A stretch of DNA of 64,000 nt from Lysinibacillus sp. OF-1. Lineage in GTDB: Bacteria; Bacillota; Bacilli; Bacillales_A; Planococcaceae. Shown here in pieces: positions 44,824 through 54,205 of the stretch (position 1 is its first letter; each line of letters begins with the position of its first letter). The notes beneath the pieces were generated by a model. It was not told the origin of the DNA and ran no database searches. It was given only the letters and a program-made list of their open reading frames with translations. The position numbers were made by a program, and so were the translations under genes. The stretch lies in NCBI RefSeq assembly GCF_028356935.1, contig NZ_CP102798.1, positions 1,178,001-1,242,000 of the forward strand, written 5' to 3'.

Positions 44824-45879
44824 ATGCAATTATTACAAGACACAATTCAAAATATCCAAGGGGCTGATATGAATAGTATGGACCAAGCTAGAAAGCGAAT
44901 TGATGCGCTTTGTAAGCCCCCAGGTAGCTTGGGTAAACTAGAATCACTTGCCGTACAGCTTTCAGGCATAACAGGACAATTATATCCAATGGTCGATAAA
45001 AAAGTGATGATTGTCTGTGCAGCAGATCATGGCGTTTGTGAGGAAGGCATAACAACGAATCCACAAGATGTTACGGTCTTTCAAACATTAAATTTTCCTA
45101 AGGGAGGTACAGGCGTTTGTGCGATTGCGGGCATTACCAATGCAAAGGTAGTAACAGTAGATGTTGGGGTAAAAGAAGATATTCCGCTTGATGCAGGTGT
45201 TATCATTCATAAAATTAAACATGGCACAGATAACATGGCACAGGGCCCTGCTATGTCAAGAGAAGAGGCTATTCAATCCATTGAAGTGGGGATTCATGTG
45301 GCAACAGATGAAATCACAAAAGGAGCCAACCTACTTGGAACAGGTGAAATGGGCATTGGTAATACAACGCCGAGCACTGCCATATTAGCTGCTTTGACTG
45401 GCTATGACCCTATTGAAATAACAGGGTTTGGCGCAGGAGTTGGTCAAGGAGGGATTGCTCATAAAGCAGCAGTAATTGAAAAAGCAATTACTCTCAACAA
45501 CCCTAATCCTAACGATATCATTGATGTTCTAGCTAAAGTTGGAGGGCTAGAGATAGGGGCTATGGCTGGTATCATGCTGGCTGCCGCAAGTCACCGAAAA
45601 CCTGTTATTATTGATGGTTTTATTTCGACTATTGCTGCGCTTATTGCTTATCAAATTGAACCGAAAGTAAAAGACTTTATCATACCTTCCCATGCTTCAG
45701 AGGAACCAGGGGCTAAAATTGCCGCATCATTACTTGGTGTAGAGCCAATGCTGCATATGAACATGCGATTAGGCGAAGGCTCTGGTGCTGCTCTAGCTTT
45801 TCCTCTTTTAGATGCTGCTTGTTCTATGATGAAAAATATGGTGACATTAGAAGAAGCCATGAATCTTTTGGCTAAATAG
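44824..45879 (+). CDS. cobT: Nicotinate-nucleotide-dimethylbenzimidazole phosphoribosyltransferase CobT
   Basis: Activates the lower ligand of cobalamin by transferring phosphoribose from nicotinate mononucleotide to dimethylbenzimidazole. 351 residues as usual. CKPPGSLGKLESLA near the N-terminus, CAADHGVCEEGIT, GEMGIGNTTPSTAI, FGAGVGQGGIAHK and the catalytic-Glu region MRLGEGSGAALAFPLLDAA. ATG 44824 follows SD AGAGGAG; the frame is open further upstream, but that part is riboswitch. Other cobalamin genes are not in the window, so it acts as an isolated salvage gene here. Confidence 0.96.
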   Translation: MQLLQDTIQNIQGADMNSMDQARKRIDALCKPPGSLGKLESLAVQLSGITGQLYPMVDKKVMIVCAADHGVCEEGITTNPQDVTVFQTLNFPKGGTGVCAIAGITNAKVVTVDVGVKEDIPLDAGVIIHKIKHGTDNMAQGPAMSREEAIQSIEVGIHVATDEITKGANLLGTGEMGIGNTTPSTAILAALTGYDPIEITGFGAGVGQGGIAHKAAVIEKAITLNNPNPNDIIDVLAKVGGLEIGAMAGIMLAAASHRKPVIIDGFISTIAALIAYQIEPKVKDFIIPSHASEEPGAKIAASLLGVEPMLHMNMRLGEGSGAALAFPLLDAACSMMKNMVTLEEAMNLLAK

Positions 45880-45892
45880 TTACTGAATAACA

Positions 45893-45937
45893 AATAAGCG
45901 CAAAGAGTTCATTAACTATTTGCGCTTATTCATTTTT
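45893..45937. terminator. Bidirectional terminator between cobT and the TRIC gene
   Basis: Perfect 12-bp stem AATAAGCGCAAA / TTTGCGCTTATT, with TTTTTTT on the plus side (45932-45938); serves convergent genes. Confidence 0.85.
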
Positions 45938-45953
45938 TTATCAATTACAGTAT

Positions 45954-46559
45954 CTATGCCCGATTCAACCTTCGCAAAGGCAAACGCCACTTCATCATAT
46001 AGGAAAGAATGCGTAATGCTGTAATCACTGCAAATAATACATAAAGGAAAATGTCTCCAGTCAAAACTTCAAATCCGATAACAAGCCCTGCGAGAGCAGC
46101 CCAAACACCATAGACTTCATCACGGAGAACTAGCGGCTTCCGTCTAGCTAATAAATCTCGCACAATACCACCACCTGAACCTGTTAAAACAGCAGCTACA
46201 ACGACTGCGCTAATTGGCATATCTAGCTTCACTGCATAGAGTGCACCTTGAATAGCGAATGCGGATAAGCCAATGGCATCTGTGAAGTTGCCCCAACGAT
46301 GCCAATGCTGAATCAGATGATGCGGGAAGATAAAAAATATCGTAATCGCAGCTAGTGCAATTTGAAACATCATATCCTGTCCCCATAAGGTTGTGACAGG
46401 CAGTCCGATGAGTAAATTTCGAATAGCTCCTCCACCAAAAGCAGTGACAATACCGAGTATATATACACCGAATAAATCGTATTCTTCTTCCATGGCAATG
46501 ATTGCCCCAGAAATAGCAAAGGCAATTGTTCCAATAATACTAAAAACCTCCCAAGCCAT
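45954..46559 (-). CDS. TRIC-family (UPF0126) cation channel-like membrane protein
   Basis: Membrane protein of about 201 residues with seven predicted helices in two UPF0126 repeats. Characteristic Gly-rich motifs FAISGAIIAME, GIVTAFGGGAIRNLL and GLSAFAIQGALYAV, TGSGGGIVRDLLA. Bacterial relatives form trimeric K+-conducting pores. Start ATG 46559 (AWEVFSIIG) has SD AAGGGGTG at good spacing; TTG 46580 and GTG 46568 are alternatives. Convergent with cobT. Confidence 0.9.
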   Translation of the reverse strand: MAWEVFSIIGTIAFAISGAIIAMEEEYDLFGVYILGIVTAFGGGAIRNLLIGLPVTTLWGQDMMFQIALAAITIFFIFPHHLIQHWHRWGNFTDAIGLSAFAIQGALYAVKLDMPISAVVVAAVLTGSGGGIVRDLLARRKPLVLRDEVYGVWAALAGLVIGFEVLTGDIFLYVLFAVITALRILSYMMKWRLPLRRLNRA

Positions 46560-46908
46560 CCCTTTCACCCCTTCTATCAATAAATGAACTTCTTTTTTAA
46601 AAGTTAAAAGACTTTTTTTGACGTAACAGAATCTATGAATTTAATAGCCAAAATCAGTCATTACATACGCTTCTTGAAGTAAGTCCGCACATTAGCTTAG
46701 CGTAAAATTCGCTTAGAAACAATAGGCAAGTTTTGCAGGGGTTCATACAAATTGATAAGATGTTATTGAAATAAAGAAAAACATTCGTCAAAAGCGTTGA
46801 TATACCAGTAGTTATTTAGGGAATTCTAGAATGAGTGAAGTCAATTTAGAGAGTCGATAGATCTTACTGATTGAAATGCGGGACAATTGTGAAATGGAGA
46901 AGAAAAGA
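46560..46908. other. ~350-bp divergent intergenic region (TRIC / ynbB)
   Basis: Must hold promoters for both divergent genes, but no clear -35/-10 pair was recognised. No RNA structure, repeat or small gene with SD was seen. Confidence 0.4.
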
Positions 46909-48162
46909 ATGACGTTTACATCTAATTTATCAGCACAAACGCTATCCTTAGCGTCAAAAATAGAGGAGCAAGTTCGACCCTATCATGCAAAGGTAGAAGA
47001 AATGGCGTTTTATAATCAACAGAAGGTGCTAGCAGCATTTCGCAAGCATCAAGTAAGTGACTATCATTTACATCCATCCAATGGCTATGGCTATGACGAT
47101 GAGGGACGCGATAATTTAGAGCGTGTTTATGCGGAAGTTTTTGGGGCGGAGGCTGCCATTGTACGACCACAAATTATTTCAGGAACACATGCAATCACGC
47201 TTAGTCTATTCGGTGTCCTTCGTCCTGGTGATGAGCTGCTTTATATTTCTGGTCAGCCATATGACACATTGCAATCCATTGTCGATGGTGGTAACAAAGA
47301 TACCGGTTCACTGAAAGATTATAAAATAGGCTATCGACATGTGGATTTAGTGGAAAATAAAGCAATTGATTGGGTAGGTGTAGAAGCAGCCATTACTACG
47401 CAAACAAAAATGATTGCCATTCAACGTTCGAAAGGCTATGCGACACGTCCATCCTTTACGATTGCAGAAATTGCTGATATGTGCGCAAAGGTGCGCAAAT
47501 TAGCCCCACATGCCGTTATTTTTGTAGATAACTGCTATGGTGAGTTCGTAGAGGCGAAGGAACCAACAGAGGTTGGTGCTGATTTAATGGCAGGCTCACT
47601 CATTAAAAACCCTGGTGGAGGATTGGCGAAAATTGGTGGCTATATTGCTGGCCGTGCAGATTTAGTAGAGAAATGTGCGTATCGTATGACATCTCCAGGT
47701 ATTGGGGCAGAGGCAGGGGCAACATTAAATACATTAGGAGATTTTTATCAAGGATTTTTCCTAGCCCCACATGTCGTATCACAAGCCTTAAAAGGTGCGA
47801 TCTTTACAGCAGCTATGCTGGAGGAAATCGGAATGAGCACTTCTCCAAGCTATGATGCAAATCGTACGGATTTAATCCAATCCGTTTCCTTCCAAACTGC
47901 ACAGCAGATGATTGCCTTCTGTCGTGAAATACAAGCCAATTCTCCAATAAATGCCCATTATGCTCCAGAACCAGCTTATATGCCTGGTTATGAAGATGAT
48001 GTCATTATGGCTGCGGGAACATTTATTCAAGGCTCCAGCATTGAGCTGACAGCAGATGGTCCAATCCGTCCACCATATACAGCCTTTATCCAGGGTGGAC
48101 TAACATATGAACATGTTAAATTTGCTATTTGTAGTGCTGTTCAAGCCATTCAAAAAAAGTAA
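46909..48162 (+). CDS. ynbB: PLP-dependent methionine gamma-lyase family protein (YnbB)
   Basis: 417-residue cytoplasmic aminotransferase-fold enzyme of the YnbB (aluminium-resistance-like) family. Recognisable: DYHLHPSNGYGYDDEGRD, ARVRPQIISGTHAI-like segment, QRSKGYATRPSFTI, FVDNCYGEFVE, the Schiff-base Lys in GSLIKNPGGGLAK, RMTSPGIGAEAGA and GYEDDVIMAAGTFIQGSS. Start ATG 46909 is chosen for its SD (GGAGAAG, six bases); upstream ATGs at 46876 and 46894 lack one. Its place just before glnR is as in Bacillus. True substrate in this family is unsettled. Confidence 0.94.
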   Translation: MTFTSNLSAQTLSLASKIEEQVRPYHAKVEEMAFYNQQKVLAAFRKHQVSDYHLHPSNGYGYDDEGRDNLERVYAEVFGAEAAIVRPQIISGTHAITLSLFGVLRPGDELLYISGQPYDTLQSIVDGGNKDTGSLKDYKIGYRHVDLVENKAIDWVGVEAAITTQTKMIAIQRSKGYATRPSFTIAEIADMCAKVRKLAPHAVIFVDNCYGEFVEAKEPTEVGADLMAGSLIKNPGGGLAKIGGYIAGRADLVEKCAYRMTSPGIGAEAGATLNTLGDFYQGFFLAPHVVSQALKGAIFTAAMLEEIGMSTSPSYDANRTDLIQSVSFQTAQQMIAFCREIQANSPINAHYAPEPAYMPGYEDDVIMAAGTFIQGSSIELTADGPIRPPYTAFIQGGLTYEHVKFAICSAVQAIQKK

Positions 48163-48238
48163 TATGAAAATAAATAAACCTTAAATTTGAATAGTTTTTT
48201 ACAATTTTCTATCGGATTGAAAAAAATAACGCCTTACA

Positions 48239-48255
48239 TGTTAGGAAACCTCACA
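48239..48255 (+). promoter_or_regulatory. GlnR/TnrA binding site upstream of glnRA
   Basis: TGTTAGGAAACCTCACA matches the GlnR/TnrA consensus TGTNAN7TNACA at every fixed position and lies just ahead of the -35 box, consistent with glnRA autorepression. Confidence 0.8.
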
Positions 48256-48262
48256 TGGTTGG

Positions 48263-48291
48263 TTGACAGTGAAAAAATTTCGTTATATGAT
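48263..48291 (+). promoter_or_regulatory. glnRA promoter
   Basis: TTGACA (48263-48268), 17-bp spacer, TATGAT (48286-48291), 25 bp before the glnR start. Confidence 0.85.
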
Positions 48292-48316
48292 AAGCGGGTA
48301 TTGGAGGAGGACTTAA

Positions 48317-48691
48317 ATGAGTCGTGAAATTAGACGAACTATGCCGTTATTATCAATGAGTATTGTGATGCAATTAACTGAACTCTCGGCACGACAAATT
48401 CGTTATTATGAAGAACACCATTTAATTGAGCCGCACCGAACAGAAGGCAATCGTCGAATGTTTTCATTAAATGACGTCGACACATTGCTTGAAATTAAAG
48501 ACTACTTAGAGCAGGGTATGAATATGGCGAAGATTAAAAAATTATTTGCTAAAAAGAAAGATCCTGTTGCTACAGATGAACAAGATTTAAGTGATTCAGA
48601 ATTACGCCAAATCATGCGCGAAGAAATGCGTCAAGCTCAGCGCATGCAAAAATCATCCATCCGACGAGGGGATTTATCTCGATTCTATTAA
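48317..48691 (+). CDS. glnR: Transcriptional repressor GlnR
   Basis: MerR-family regulator of nitrogen genes, activated by feedback-inhibited glutamine synthetase. 124 residues. The wing-helix part shows [20 protein letters not shown] and [17 protein letters not shown]; the C-terminal tail ([11 protein letters not shown]) is the segment that interacts with GlnA. SD GGAGGAGG precedes ATG 48317. Co-transcribed with glnA 55 bp downstream and preceded by its own operator. Confidence 0.96.
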   Translation: MSREIRRTMPLLSMSIVMQLTELSARQIRYYEEHHLIEPHRTEGNRRMFSLNDVDTLLEIKDYLEQGMNMAKIKKLFAKKKDPVATDEQDLSDSELRQIMREEMRQAQRMQKSSIRRGDLSRFY

Positions 48692-48746
48692 TAAATAGGG
48701 TAGGGTAAACATAAAAGCTAGACAAATTATAGGAGTGTGGAAAACT

Positions 48747-50081
48747 GTGGGTAAATACACAAAAGAGGACATTAAACGTCTCATCGAAGAAAAAAACGTA
48801 AGCTTTATTCGTTTACAATTTACAGATATTCTTGGCACAATCAAAAATGTTGAGATTCCTGTAAGTCAATTAGACAAAGCATTAGAAAACAAAATGATGT
48901 TTGATGGCTCATCTATTGAAGGTTTCGTTCGAATCGAAGAATCTGATATGTATTTATATCCTGATCTTGATACTTTCGTAGTATTCCCTTGGACTTCTGA
49001 AAAAGGGAAAGTGGCACGTCTCATTTGTGACGTATACACTGCGAAAGGCGAACCATTTGCTGGTGACCCACGTAATAACCTAAAACGTATTCTTAAAAAA
49101 ATGGAAGATATGGGCTTCTCAAGCTTCAATTTAGGGCCTGAGCCAGAATTCTTCTTATTCAAATTAGATGCAAAAGGCGAACCAACGTTAGAAGTAAATG
49201 ACCATGGTGGTTACTTCGACTTAGCTCCAACAGATCTTGGTGAAAACTGCCGCCGTGATATCGTATTAGAGCTAGAAGAAATGGGCTTTGAAATTGAAGC
49301 ATCTCACCATGAAGTAGCTCCAGGACAACACGAAATTGACTTTAAATATGCCGATGCTGTTACAGCTTGTGATAACATTCAAACTTTCAAATTAGTTGTT
49401 AAAACAATTGCACGTAAACATGGCTTGCACGCTACATTTATGCCAAAACCATTATTTGGTGAAGCAGGCTCTGGTATGCACTTTAACGTGTCACTATTTA
49501 AAGGTAAGGAAAATGCATTCTATGATGAAGCTACAGAATTAGGTCTTTCTGAAACAGCTATGCAATTCATGGCGGGTGTTCTTGCACATGTACAAGGTTT
49601 CACAGCTGTAACAAATCCAACAGTAAACTCTTATAAACGTCTAGTACCTGGTTATGAAGCACCATGTTATGTAGCATGGTCTGCGCAAAACCGTTCACCA
49701 CTAATTCGTATCCCATCAGCACGTGGACTTTCAACTCGTGTAGAAGTACGTTCTGTGGACCCTTCAGCAAACCCATATTTAGCAATGGCTGTTATTTTAG
49801 AGGCAGGTCTTGAAGGTATTCGTCAAAACTTAACGCCACCAGCAGCTATTAATCGCAATATCTATGTGATGTCGGAAGAAGAGCGTCAAGCTAATGGTAT
49901 TGAAAACTTACCAGCAGCACTTGATGATGCTTTAACATTACTTGCTAAAGATAAAGTAGCGCAAGCAGCTTTAGGTGAGCATATTTACGCAAACTTTAAA
50001 GAAGCAAAAGAAATCGAGTTCGATATGTACCGTACAACCGTTCATCAATGGGAACGCGATCAATATTTAAAAATGTACTAA
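48747..50081 (+). CDS. glnA: Glutamine synthetase, type I-alpha
   Basis: Makes glutamine from glutamate and ammonia and signals nitrogen status to GlnR. 444 residues, the Bacillus length. [17 protein letters not shown] (with Arg62 linked to feedback inhibition in B. subtilis), [64 protein letters not shown] (flap Glu nearby) and [18 protein letters not shown]. No adenylylation segment, as in alpha types. GTG 48747 fits the conserved start GKYTKEDI and SD AGGAG; GTG 48735 lies within the SD. Confidence 0.98.
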   Translation: MGKYTKEDIKRLIEEKNVSFIRLQFTDILGTIKNVEIPVSQLDKALENKMMFDGSSIEGFVRIEESDMYLYPDLDTFVVFPWTSEKGKVARLICDVYTAKGEPFAGDPRNNLKRILKKMEDMGFSSFNLGPEPEFFLFKLDAKGEPTLEVNDHGGYFDLAPTDLGENCRRDIVLELEEMGFEIEASHHEVAPGQHEIDFKYADAVTACDNIQTFKLVVKTIARKHGLHATFMPKPLFGEAGSGMHFNVSLFKGKENAFYDEATELGLSETAMQFMAGVLAHVQGFTAVTNPTVNSYKRLVPGYEAPCYVAWSAQNRSPLIRIPSARGLSTRVEVRSVDPSANPYLAMAVILEAGLEGIRQNLTPPAAINRNIYVMSEEERQANGIENLPAALDDALTLLAKDKVAQAALGEHIYANFKEAKEIEFDMYRTTVHQWERDQYLKMY

Positions 50082-50098
50082 GAATTAATAAAAATATA

Positions 50099-50141
50099 AA
50101 AAAACGAGTGCCTCTTCACTTGGAAGGTACTCGTTTTTTTG
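50099..50141 (+). terminator. Rho-independent terminator of glnRA
   Basis: Stem AAACGAGTGCCTC / GAAGGTACTCGTTT (G-U pair), followed by a T run; can also serve the convergent cotD-like gene. Confidence 0.85.
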
Positions 50142-50190
50142 TCTATAGTTCCAGAGCATGATAGGGCAGCATGGCACCCCATCGTTATTG

Positions 50191-50499
50191 TTAACGGCCC
50201 ATATGTTTACGATGGTGTGGCATATGACAAGGGTTAGGTGGCATACCGCACATTGTATGTGTTTCACAGCATTCATTAACAACAGACTCTGTGCATGGGA
50301 AATAGTATTGATGATCAATCATATGTTTATTTACTGTTGTGACATGTGCTGGTTGTACATGTGGAACAACCGTATGGATATAATTTGTGCGAACATATTG
50401 CTCTGGTGGTAAAAATTGTGGTGGATCAAATTGCGTTGGCATTGTTTGTGGCGGACAGCAGTGTGGACCTTTTGCCGGATGGCGTCTTCGTTGAAACAT
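50191..50499 (-). CDS. CotD-family spore coat protein
   Basis: 102-residue His/Cys/Pro-rich protein: GPHCCPPQTMPTQFDPPQF, IHTVVPHVQPAHVTTVNKH, YYFPCTESVVNECCETH, a composition and central V-P-H-x-x-P-x-H motif typical of CotD of Bacillus inner coat. Perfect SD (AGGAGGT) before ATG 50499 and a sigma-K-like promoter upstream (50538-50565). Expressed presumably in the mother cell late in sporulation. Convergent with glnA. Confidence 0.88.
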   Translation of the reverse strand: MFQRRRHPAKGPHCCPPQTMPTQFDPPQFLPPEQYVRTNYIHTVVPHVQPAHVTTVNKHMIDHQYYFPCTESVVNECCETHTMCGMPPNPCHMPHHRKHMGR

Positions 50500-50537
50500 G
50501 TTATTACCTCCTGTTTTGATAAGTTGTAGTTCATTAT

Positions 50538-50565
50538 TAAGATATGAGATATACGTCGATAGGGT
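50538..50565 (-). promoter_or_regulatory. Sigma-K-type promoter of the cotD-like gene
   Basis: On the minus strand: AC (50565-50564), 17 bp, CATATCTTA (50546-50538), an exact match to AC-N16/17-CATANNNTA. It lies about 40 bp before the start codon. Confidence 0.65.
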
Positions 50566-50887
50566 CTATTTATTTGCCTATTATTGAATAGGTAAATCTA
50601 ACAAGTCGCTGAAATGGTAGAAAATCTATAGCTGGTTAGATACATATTGGGTGAAAGAAGCAGCTACTGAAAGCCTCTCCCAACATCAAAATGACATTGC
50701 TTAGAGCTATTGTTTTAAATAAATGCCATGAATTTTAGTCAATTATCTATTACACCTCAGCATCATTGCGACGAAATTTTCATAATAAATACAAAAATCC
50801 TACACCTTCTAAACTATATGGGAGGGAGCTGTAGGCTAATCAAGATAAAAAATTATTAAAAAAGTATGTTTTTTGAAAAAAAAGATA

Positions 50888-50938
50888 TTGTCAATAAAAC
50901 GGTCGTACAGTATACTCTTTAATTGATAATGAATATCA
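50888..50938 (+). promoter_or_regulatory. Promoter and Fur box of the iron-uptake operon
   Basis: TTGTCA (50888-50893), 17 bp, TATACT (50911-50916), then TGATAATGAATATCA (50924-50938), a 14/15 match to the 7-1-7 Fur consensus TGATAATNATTATCA, placed over the expected transcription start. Confidence 0.88.
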
Positions 50939-50966
50939 TTATTGATTATATTTTAGGAGGAAATGT

Positions 50967-51974
50967 ATGTCGAAATTATCACTACGCAATAAAAATGTTT
51001 CTATTCTTTTTGCGCTATTCTTAACATTCTCACTTTTATTGGTGGGATGTGGAGATAAAGCATCGAACGGTAGTAGTTCACAAGAAAATGACAAAGCAGA
51101 AGAAAGTAACACAGAAGAATCTTCTAGCCGTGAGATTACACATGCTATGGGCACTACCACAATTGAAGGTACACCTACAAAAATCGTTACGCTATACCAA
51201 GGGGCTACAGATGTAGCAGTAGCGATGGGCATTAAGCCAGTGGGGGCAGTAGAATCTTGGGCTGAAGCACCTTTTTATAATTATTTGAAAAAAGATTTAG
51301 ATGGCGTTGCGATTGTTGGACAAGAAACGCAACCTAATCTTGAAGAAATTGCAAAACTTAAACCAGATTTAATCATTGCATCGAAAGTGCGTCATGAGGA
51401 AATTTATGATCAGTTATCACAAATTGCACCGACTGTTGCTCATGAAACGGTTTTTGATTTCAAGGGAACAGCTGAAATGATGGGTCAAGCAATGGATCAG
51501 GAAGAAAAGGTGAAAGAGTTACTAGGAGATTGGGATACGCGAGTTGCTGATTTCCAAACAAAAATTCAAGAGAAGCTTGGCGATAAATGGCCATTCCATG
51601 TTTCAGTTGTTAACTTCAGAGCAGACCATGCACGTATTTATGTAACAGGATATGCAGGTTCTATATTGTCAGAGCTTGGCTTCCAAGGTCCTAAAAATTT
51701 AACAGATGACTCATTGGAAATCGTGAAGCTAACGGATAAAGAAAGTATTACACAAATGAATGCCGATGTTATTTATATGTTTATGGAAAATGATGACGCA
51801 GTCAAGAAAAATTATGAAGAGTGGACAAAACATCCGCTATGGAAAGAGCTTGATGCTGTGAAGGCAAATCAAGTTTATCAAGTAGATGAAATTAATTGGA
51901 ATCTAGCTGGTGGACTTATTAGTGCTAATTTAATGCTAGACGATATTTATGACAAGTTTGAATTAGAAAAATAG
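50967..51974 (+). CDS. Siderophore-iron ABC transporter substrate-binding lipoprotein
   Basis: Extracellular lipoprotein of 335 residues: signal peptide with lipobox LVGC (Cys28) and a Ser/Glu-rich linker, then a FecB/BtuF-type bilobal binding domain (PTKIVTLYQGATDVAVAMGI, VAIVGQETQPNLEEIAKLKPDLIIAS, linked by a long helix). Likely binds a ferric siderophore; the citrate/hydroxamate subclass cannot be told. Strong SD AGGAGG before ATG 50967. First gene of a Fur-regulated operon with two permeases, an ATPase and a reductase-like protein. Confidence 0.93.
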   Translation: MSKLSLRNKNVSILFALFLTFSLLLVGCGDKASNGSSSQENDKAEESNTEESSSREITHAMGTTTIEGTPTKIVTLYQGATDVAVAMGIKPVGAVESWAEAPFYNYLKKDLDGVAIVGQETQPNLEEIAKLKPDLIIASKVRHEEIYDQLSQIAPTVAHETVFDFKGTAEMMGQAMDQEEKVKELLGDWDTRVADFQTKIQEKLGDKWPFHVSVVNFRADHARIYVTGYAGSILSELGFQGPKNLTDDSLEIVKLTDKESITQMNADVIYMFMENDDAVKKNYEEWTKHPLWKELDAVKANQVYQVDEINWNLAGGLISANLMLDDIYDKFELEK

Positions 51975-51985
51975 TAAAAGAGACT

Positions 51986-52068
51986 AGGGCTGTTGAAAGT
52001 GTTATAGAATACTTGAATGACAGCCCTCTCATTATAGGGATTGGACATATTAGAAACCTACAATCCCT
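51986..52068 (+). other. Two consecutive stem-loops between binding-protein and permease genes
   Basis: Stem 1 AGGGCTGT / ACAGCCCT (51986-51993 and 52020-52027); stem 2 AGGGATTG / CAATCCCT (52036-52043 and 52061-52068). No T run. Likely reduce read-through or protect the upstream mRNA so the binding protein is made in excess. Confidence 0.55.
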
Positions 52069-52083
52069 TTCATAAGATAAATT

Positions 52084-53124
52084 GTGGATCAAGAAAGTTG
52101 GCGTAAAATGAGAATTATTCTTTCCAGTACCTCGATGAAACAAGTAGGCTTATTCATCAGTTGTTTGATCCTTTTGCTGGCATTTTTAATCAGCATAGCT
52201 ATTGGTCAAACGTCCATACCCTTCTCGTCAATCTATGATGCCATTTTTCATTTTGATGCTGCTAATAAGGAGCATGTTATTATTCGGACATCGAGATTTA
52301 CAAGAGCTGTGATCGCTACAGTAGTTGGCGCAAGTCTTGCCATCGCGGGAGCATTAATGCGGGCATTAACAAGAAATCCTTTAGCAGCTCCTGATATTTT
52401 AGGGATTAATGCAGGGGCGATATTTTTTATTGTTAGTGCCATTACTCTTTTTTCCATCAATTCTTTAATGAGCTATATGTGGATTGCCTTTTTAGGTGCA
52501 GGTGCTGCGGGAGCTATGGTATTTTTCCTAGGGTCATTAGGAAGAGATGGTTTAACACCGATTAAAATAGTATTAGCTGGTGCAGCGATTACAGCTCTAT
52601 TTGTCTCGTTTACGCAAGGGCTTTTAGTGATTGATGAACAAGGCTTACAAAGTGTTCTTTTTTGGTTAGCGGGATCTGTATCAGGTCGTAGCATTGACAT
52701 GCTTATACCAGTTTTACCGTTTATTTTAGTGGTCACAGTTGTGGCAATAGGTATGGGTCGTTCTATAAATATTTTACAATCAGGTGATGATATTGCAAAA
52801 GGCTTAGGACAACGAACTATGATTACGAAAATCACACTCGGTCTCATTATTATCATTCTTGCAGGTAGTTCAGTTGCTGTAGCAGGTTCAATTGGCTTTA
52901 TTGGTTTGATTGTCCCTCATATTGTGATTCAGCTTGTTGGTACGGATTATCGTTGGATTATTCCGTACAGTGCAGTATTAGGAGCAATATTGCTGCTGTT
53001 AGCTGATATGGCTGCGAGATATGTGATCATGCCATTAGAAATGCCAATTGGTGTAATGACTGCCTTTATCGGAGCTCCTTTCTTTATTTATATTGCACGA
53101 AAGGGGTTAGCGAAAAATGTCTAA
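52084..53124 (+). CDS. Siderophore-iron ABC permease (FecCD family)
   Basis: Membrane permease of ~346 residues with ten predicted helices. FecCD hallmarks: TSRFTRAVIATVVGASLAIA, GALMRALTRNPLAAPDILGI, GFIGLIVPHIVIQLVGTDYR and PIGVMTAFIGAPFFIYI. Start GTG 52084 has no clear SD; ATG 52108, eight codons on, is possible. Overlaps the next permease by eight bases. Forms the importer with its neighbour. Confidence 0.92.
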   Translation: MDQESWRKMRIILSSTSMKQVGLFISCLILLLAFLISIAIGQTSIPFSSIYDAIFHFDAANKEHVIIRTSRFTRAVIATVVGASLAIAGALMRALTRNPLAAPDILGINAGAIFFIVSAITLFSINSLMSYMWIAFLGAGAAGAMVFFLGSLGRDGLTPIKIVLAGAAITALFVSFTQGLLVIDEQGLQSVLFWLAGSVSGRSIDMLIPVLPFILVVTVVAIGMGRSINILQSGDDIAKGLGQRTMITKITLGLIIIILAGSSVAVAGSIGFIGLIVPHIVIQLVGTDYRWIIPYSAVLGAILLLLADMAARYVIMPLEMPIGVMTAFIGAPFFIYIARKGLAKNV

Positions 53125-54157
53125 TTATAGGACAGTTCGAACGAAATCTGAACGTATATCTTTTCAAATAGCCAAAAGAACTAGTTGGATTTTACTGTTA
53201 TTAAGCTTATTATTAGTCATCATAACAGTCCTTGGTTTATCTGCAGGTAGTGAATTTATCCATCCTATCACAGTGGTGAGGGAATTATTGGGCTATGGTA
53301 ATGGAGAGTACGATTTTGTCTTACATACATTAAGGCTCCCACGTGTATTGATGGCATTATTAGTTGGTGCAGCGCTAGGAGTTGCTGGTTTAATTTTACA
53401 AGGGATTATCCGTAATCCACTTGCTGCTCCAGATATTATCGGTGTAACGAGTGGTGCATCCATGGGGGCGATTATTTTTATCGTGTACTTTATGGGGTCA
53501 GTCAGCATTCAATTTTTACCGTTAGCTGCTATTTTAGGTGCTGGCATTGTTTCCTTTATCATTTACCTACTGTCATGGAGAAAAGGCGTCACACCTATTC
53601 GTATGGTGCTTATTGGTATTGGGATTTCAGCCTTAGCAAAGGCCGTTGTGACGATGCTGCTTGTGATCAGTAATGTAGCTGCAACAACGAAGGCCTATTT
53701 ATGGCTGACAGGTAGTTTGTATGGGGCTAATATGCAGGATGTCTATTTGCTTTTACCATGGGTTGCTCTGTTATTGCCACTAACGTTTATTTTGGCAAGA
53801 ACAGTAAATGTGAAGGAATTAGGAGATGAAATTGCGATAGGGCTAGGGGTAAAGGTTCAAGTGTACCGTTTACTTTTTTTACTCATTAGTGTGATGCTAG
53901 CTGGCTCTGCGGTTGCATTTGCTGGTGGAATTGCCTTTGTTGGATTAGTAGCCCCTCATATGAGTAGAATGCTTGTAGGGCGTTCCTTTGCTGGATTGAT
54001 ACCTGTGACTGCTATAATCGGTGGGATGATTGTTATCGTAGCCGACATCGTAGCACGCACTGCTTTTTTACCAAAGGATTTACCAACAGGTGTCTTTACG
54101 GCTGCAATTGGGGCACCATTCTTTATTTATTTACTATTTAGAACGCGCAATCAATAA
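53117..54157 (+). CDS. Siderophore-iron ABC permease (FecCD family), second subunit
   Basis: 346 residues, about ten helices: TLRLPRVLMALLVGAALGVA, LILQGIIRNPLAAPDIIGV, GGIAFVGLVAPHMSRMLVG and PTGVFTAAIGAPFFIYLLF. The ATG lies inside the end of the preceding permease gene, indicating coupled synthesis. ATPase gene follows after about 48 bp. Confidence 0.93.
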   Translation: MSNYRTVRTKSERISFQIAKRTSWILLLLSLLLVIITVLGLSAGSEFIHPITVVRELLGYGNGEYDFVLHTLRLPRVLMALLVGAALGVAGLILQGIIRNPLAAPDIIGVTSGASMGAIIFIVYFMGSVSIQFLPLAAILGAGIVSFIIYLLSWRKGVTPIRMVLIGIGISALAKAVVTMLLVISNVAATTKAYLWLTGSLYGANMQDVYLLLPWVALLLPLTFILARTVNVKELGDEIAIGLGVKVQVYRLLFLLISVMLAGSAVAFAGGIAFVGLVAPHMSRMLVGRSFAGLIPVTAIIGGMIVIVADIVARTAFLPKDLPTGVFTAAIGAPFFIYLLFRTRNQ

Positions 54158-54205
54158 AGCTACAGGAAATAACAGTTAAAAGCGTGAGAAGAAGGTGACG
54201 GGATT

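Larger units (their letters stand above)
50500..50966. other. 467-bp divergent intergenic region
   Basis: Contains the sigma-K-like promoter of the cotD-type gene at its left and the Fur-controlled promoter of the iron operon at its right. The ~300 bp between hold no ORF with SD and no strong structure that I could see. Confidence 0.55.

Noticed and set aside
50158-50534. ORFs of 67-84 codons overlapping the cotD-like gene in other frames
   Set aside because: Shadow frames of a His/Cys-rich gene that itself has a perfect SD and sigma-K promoter.
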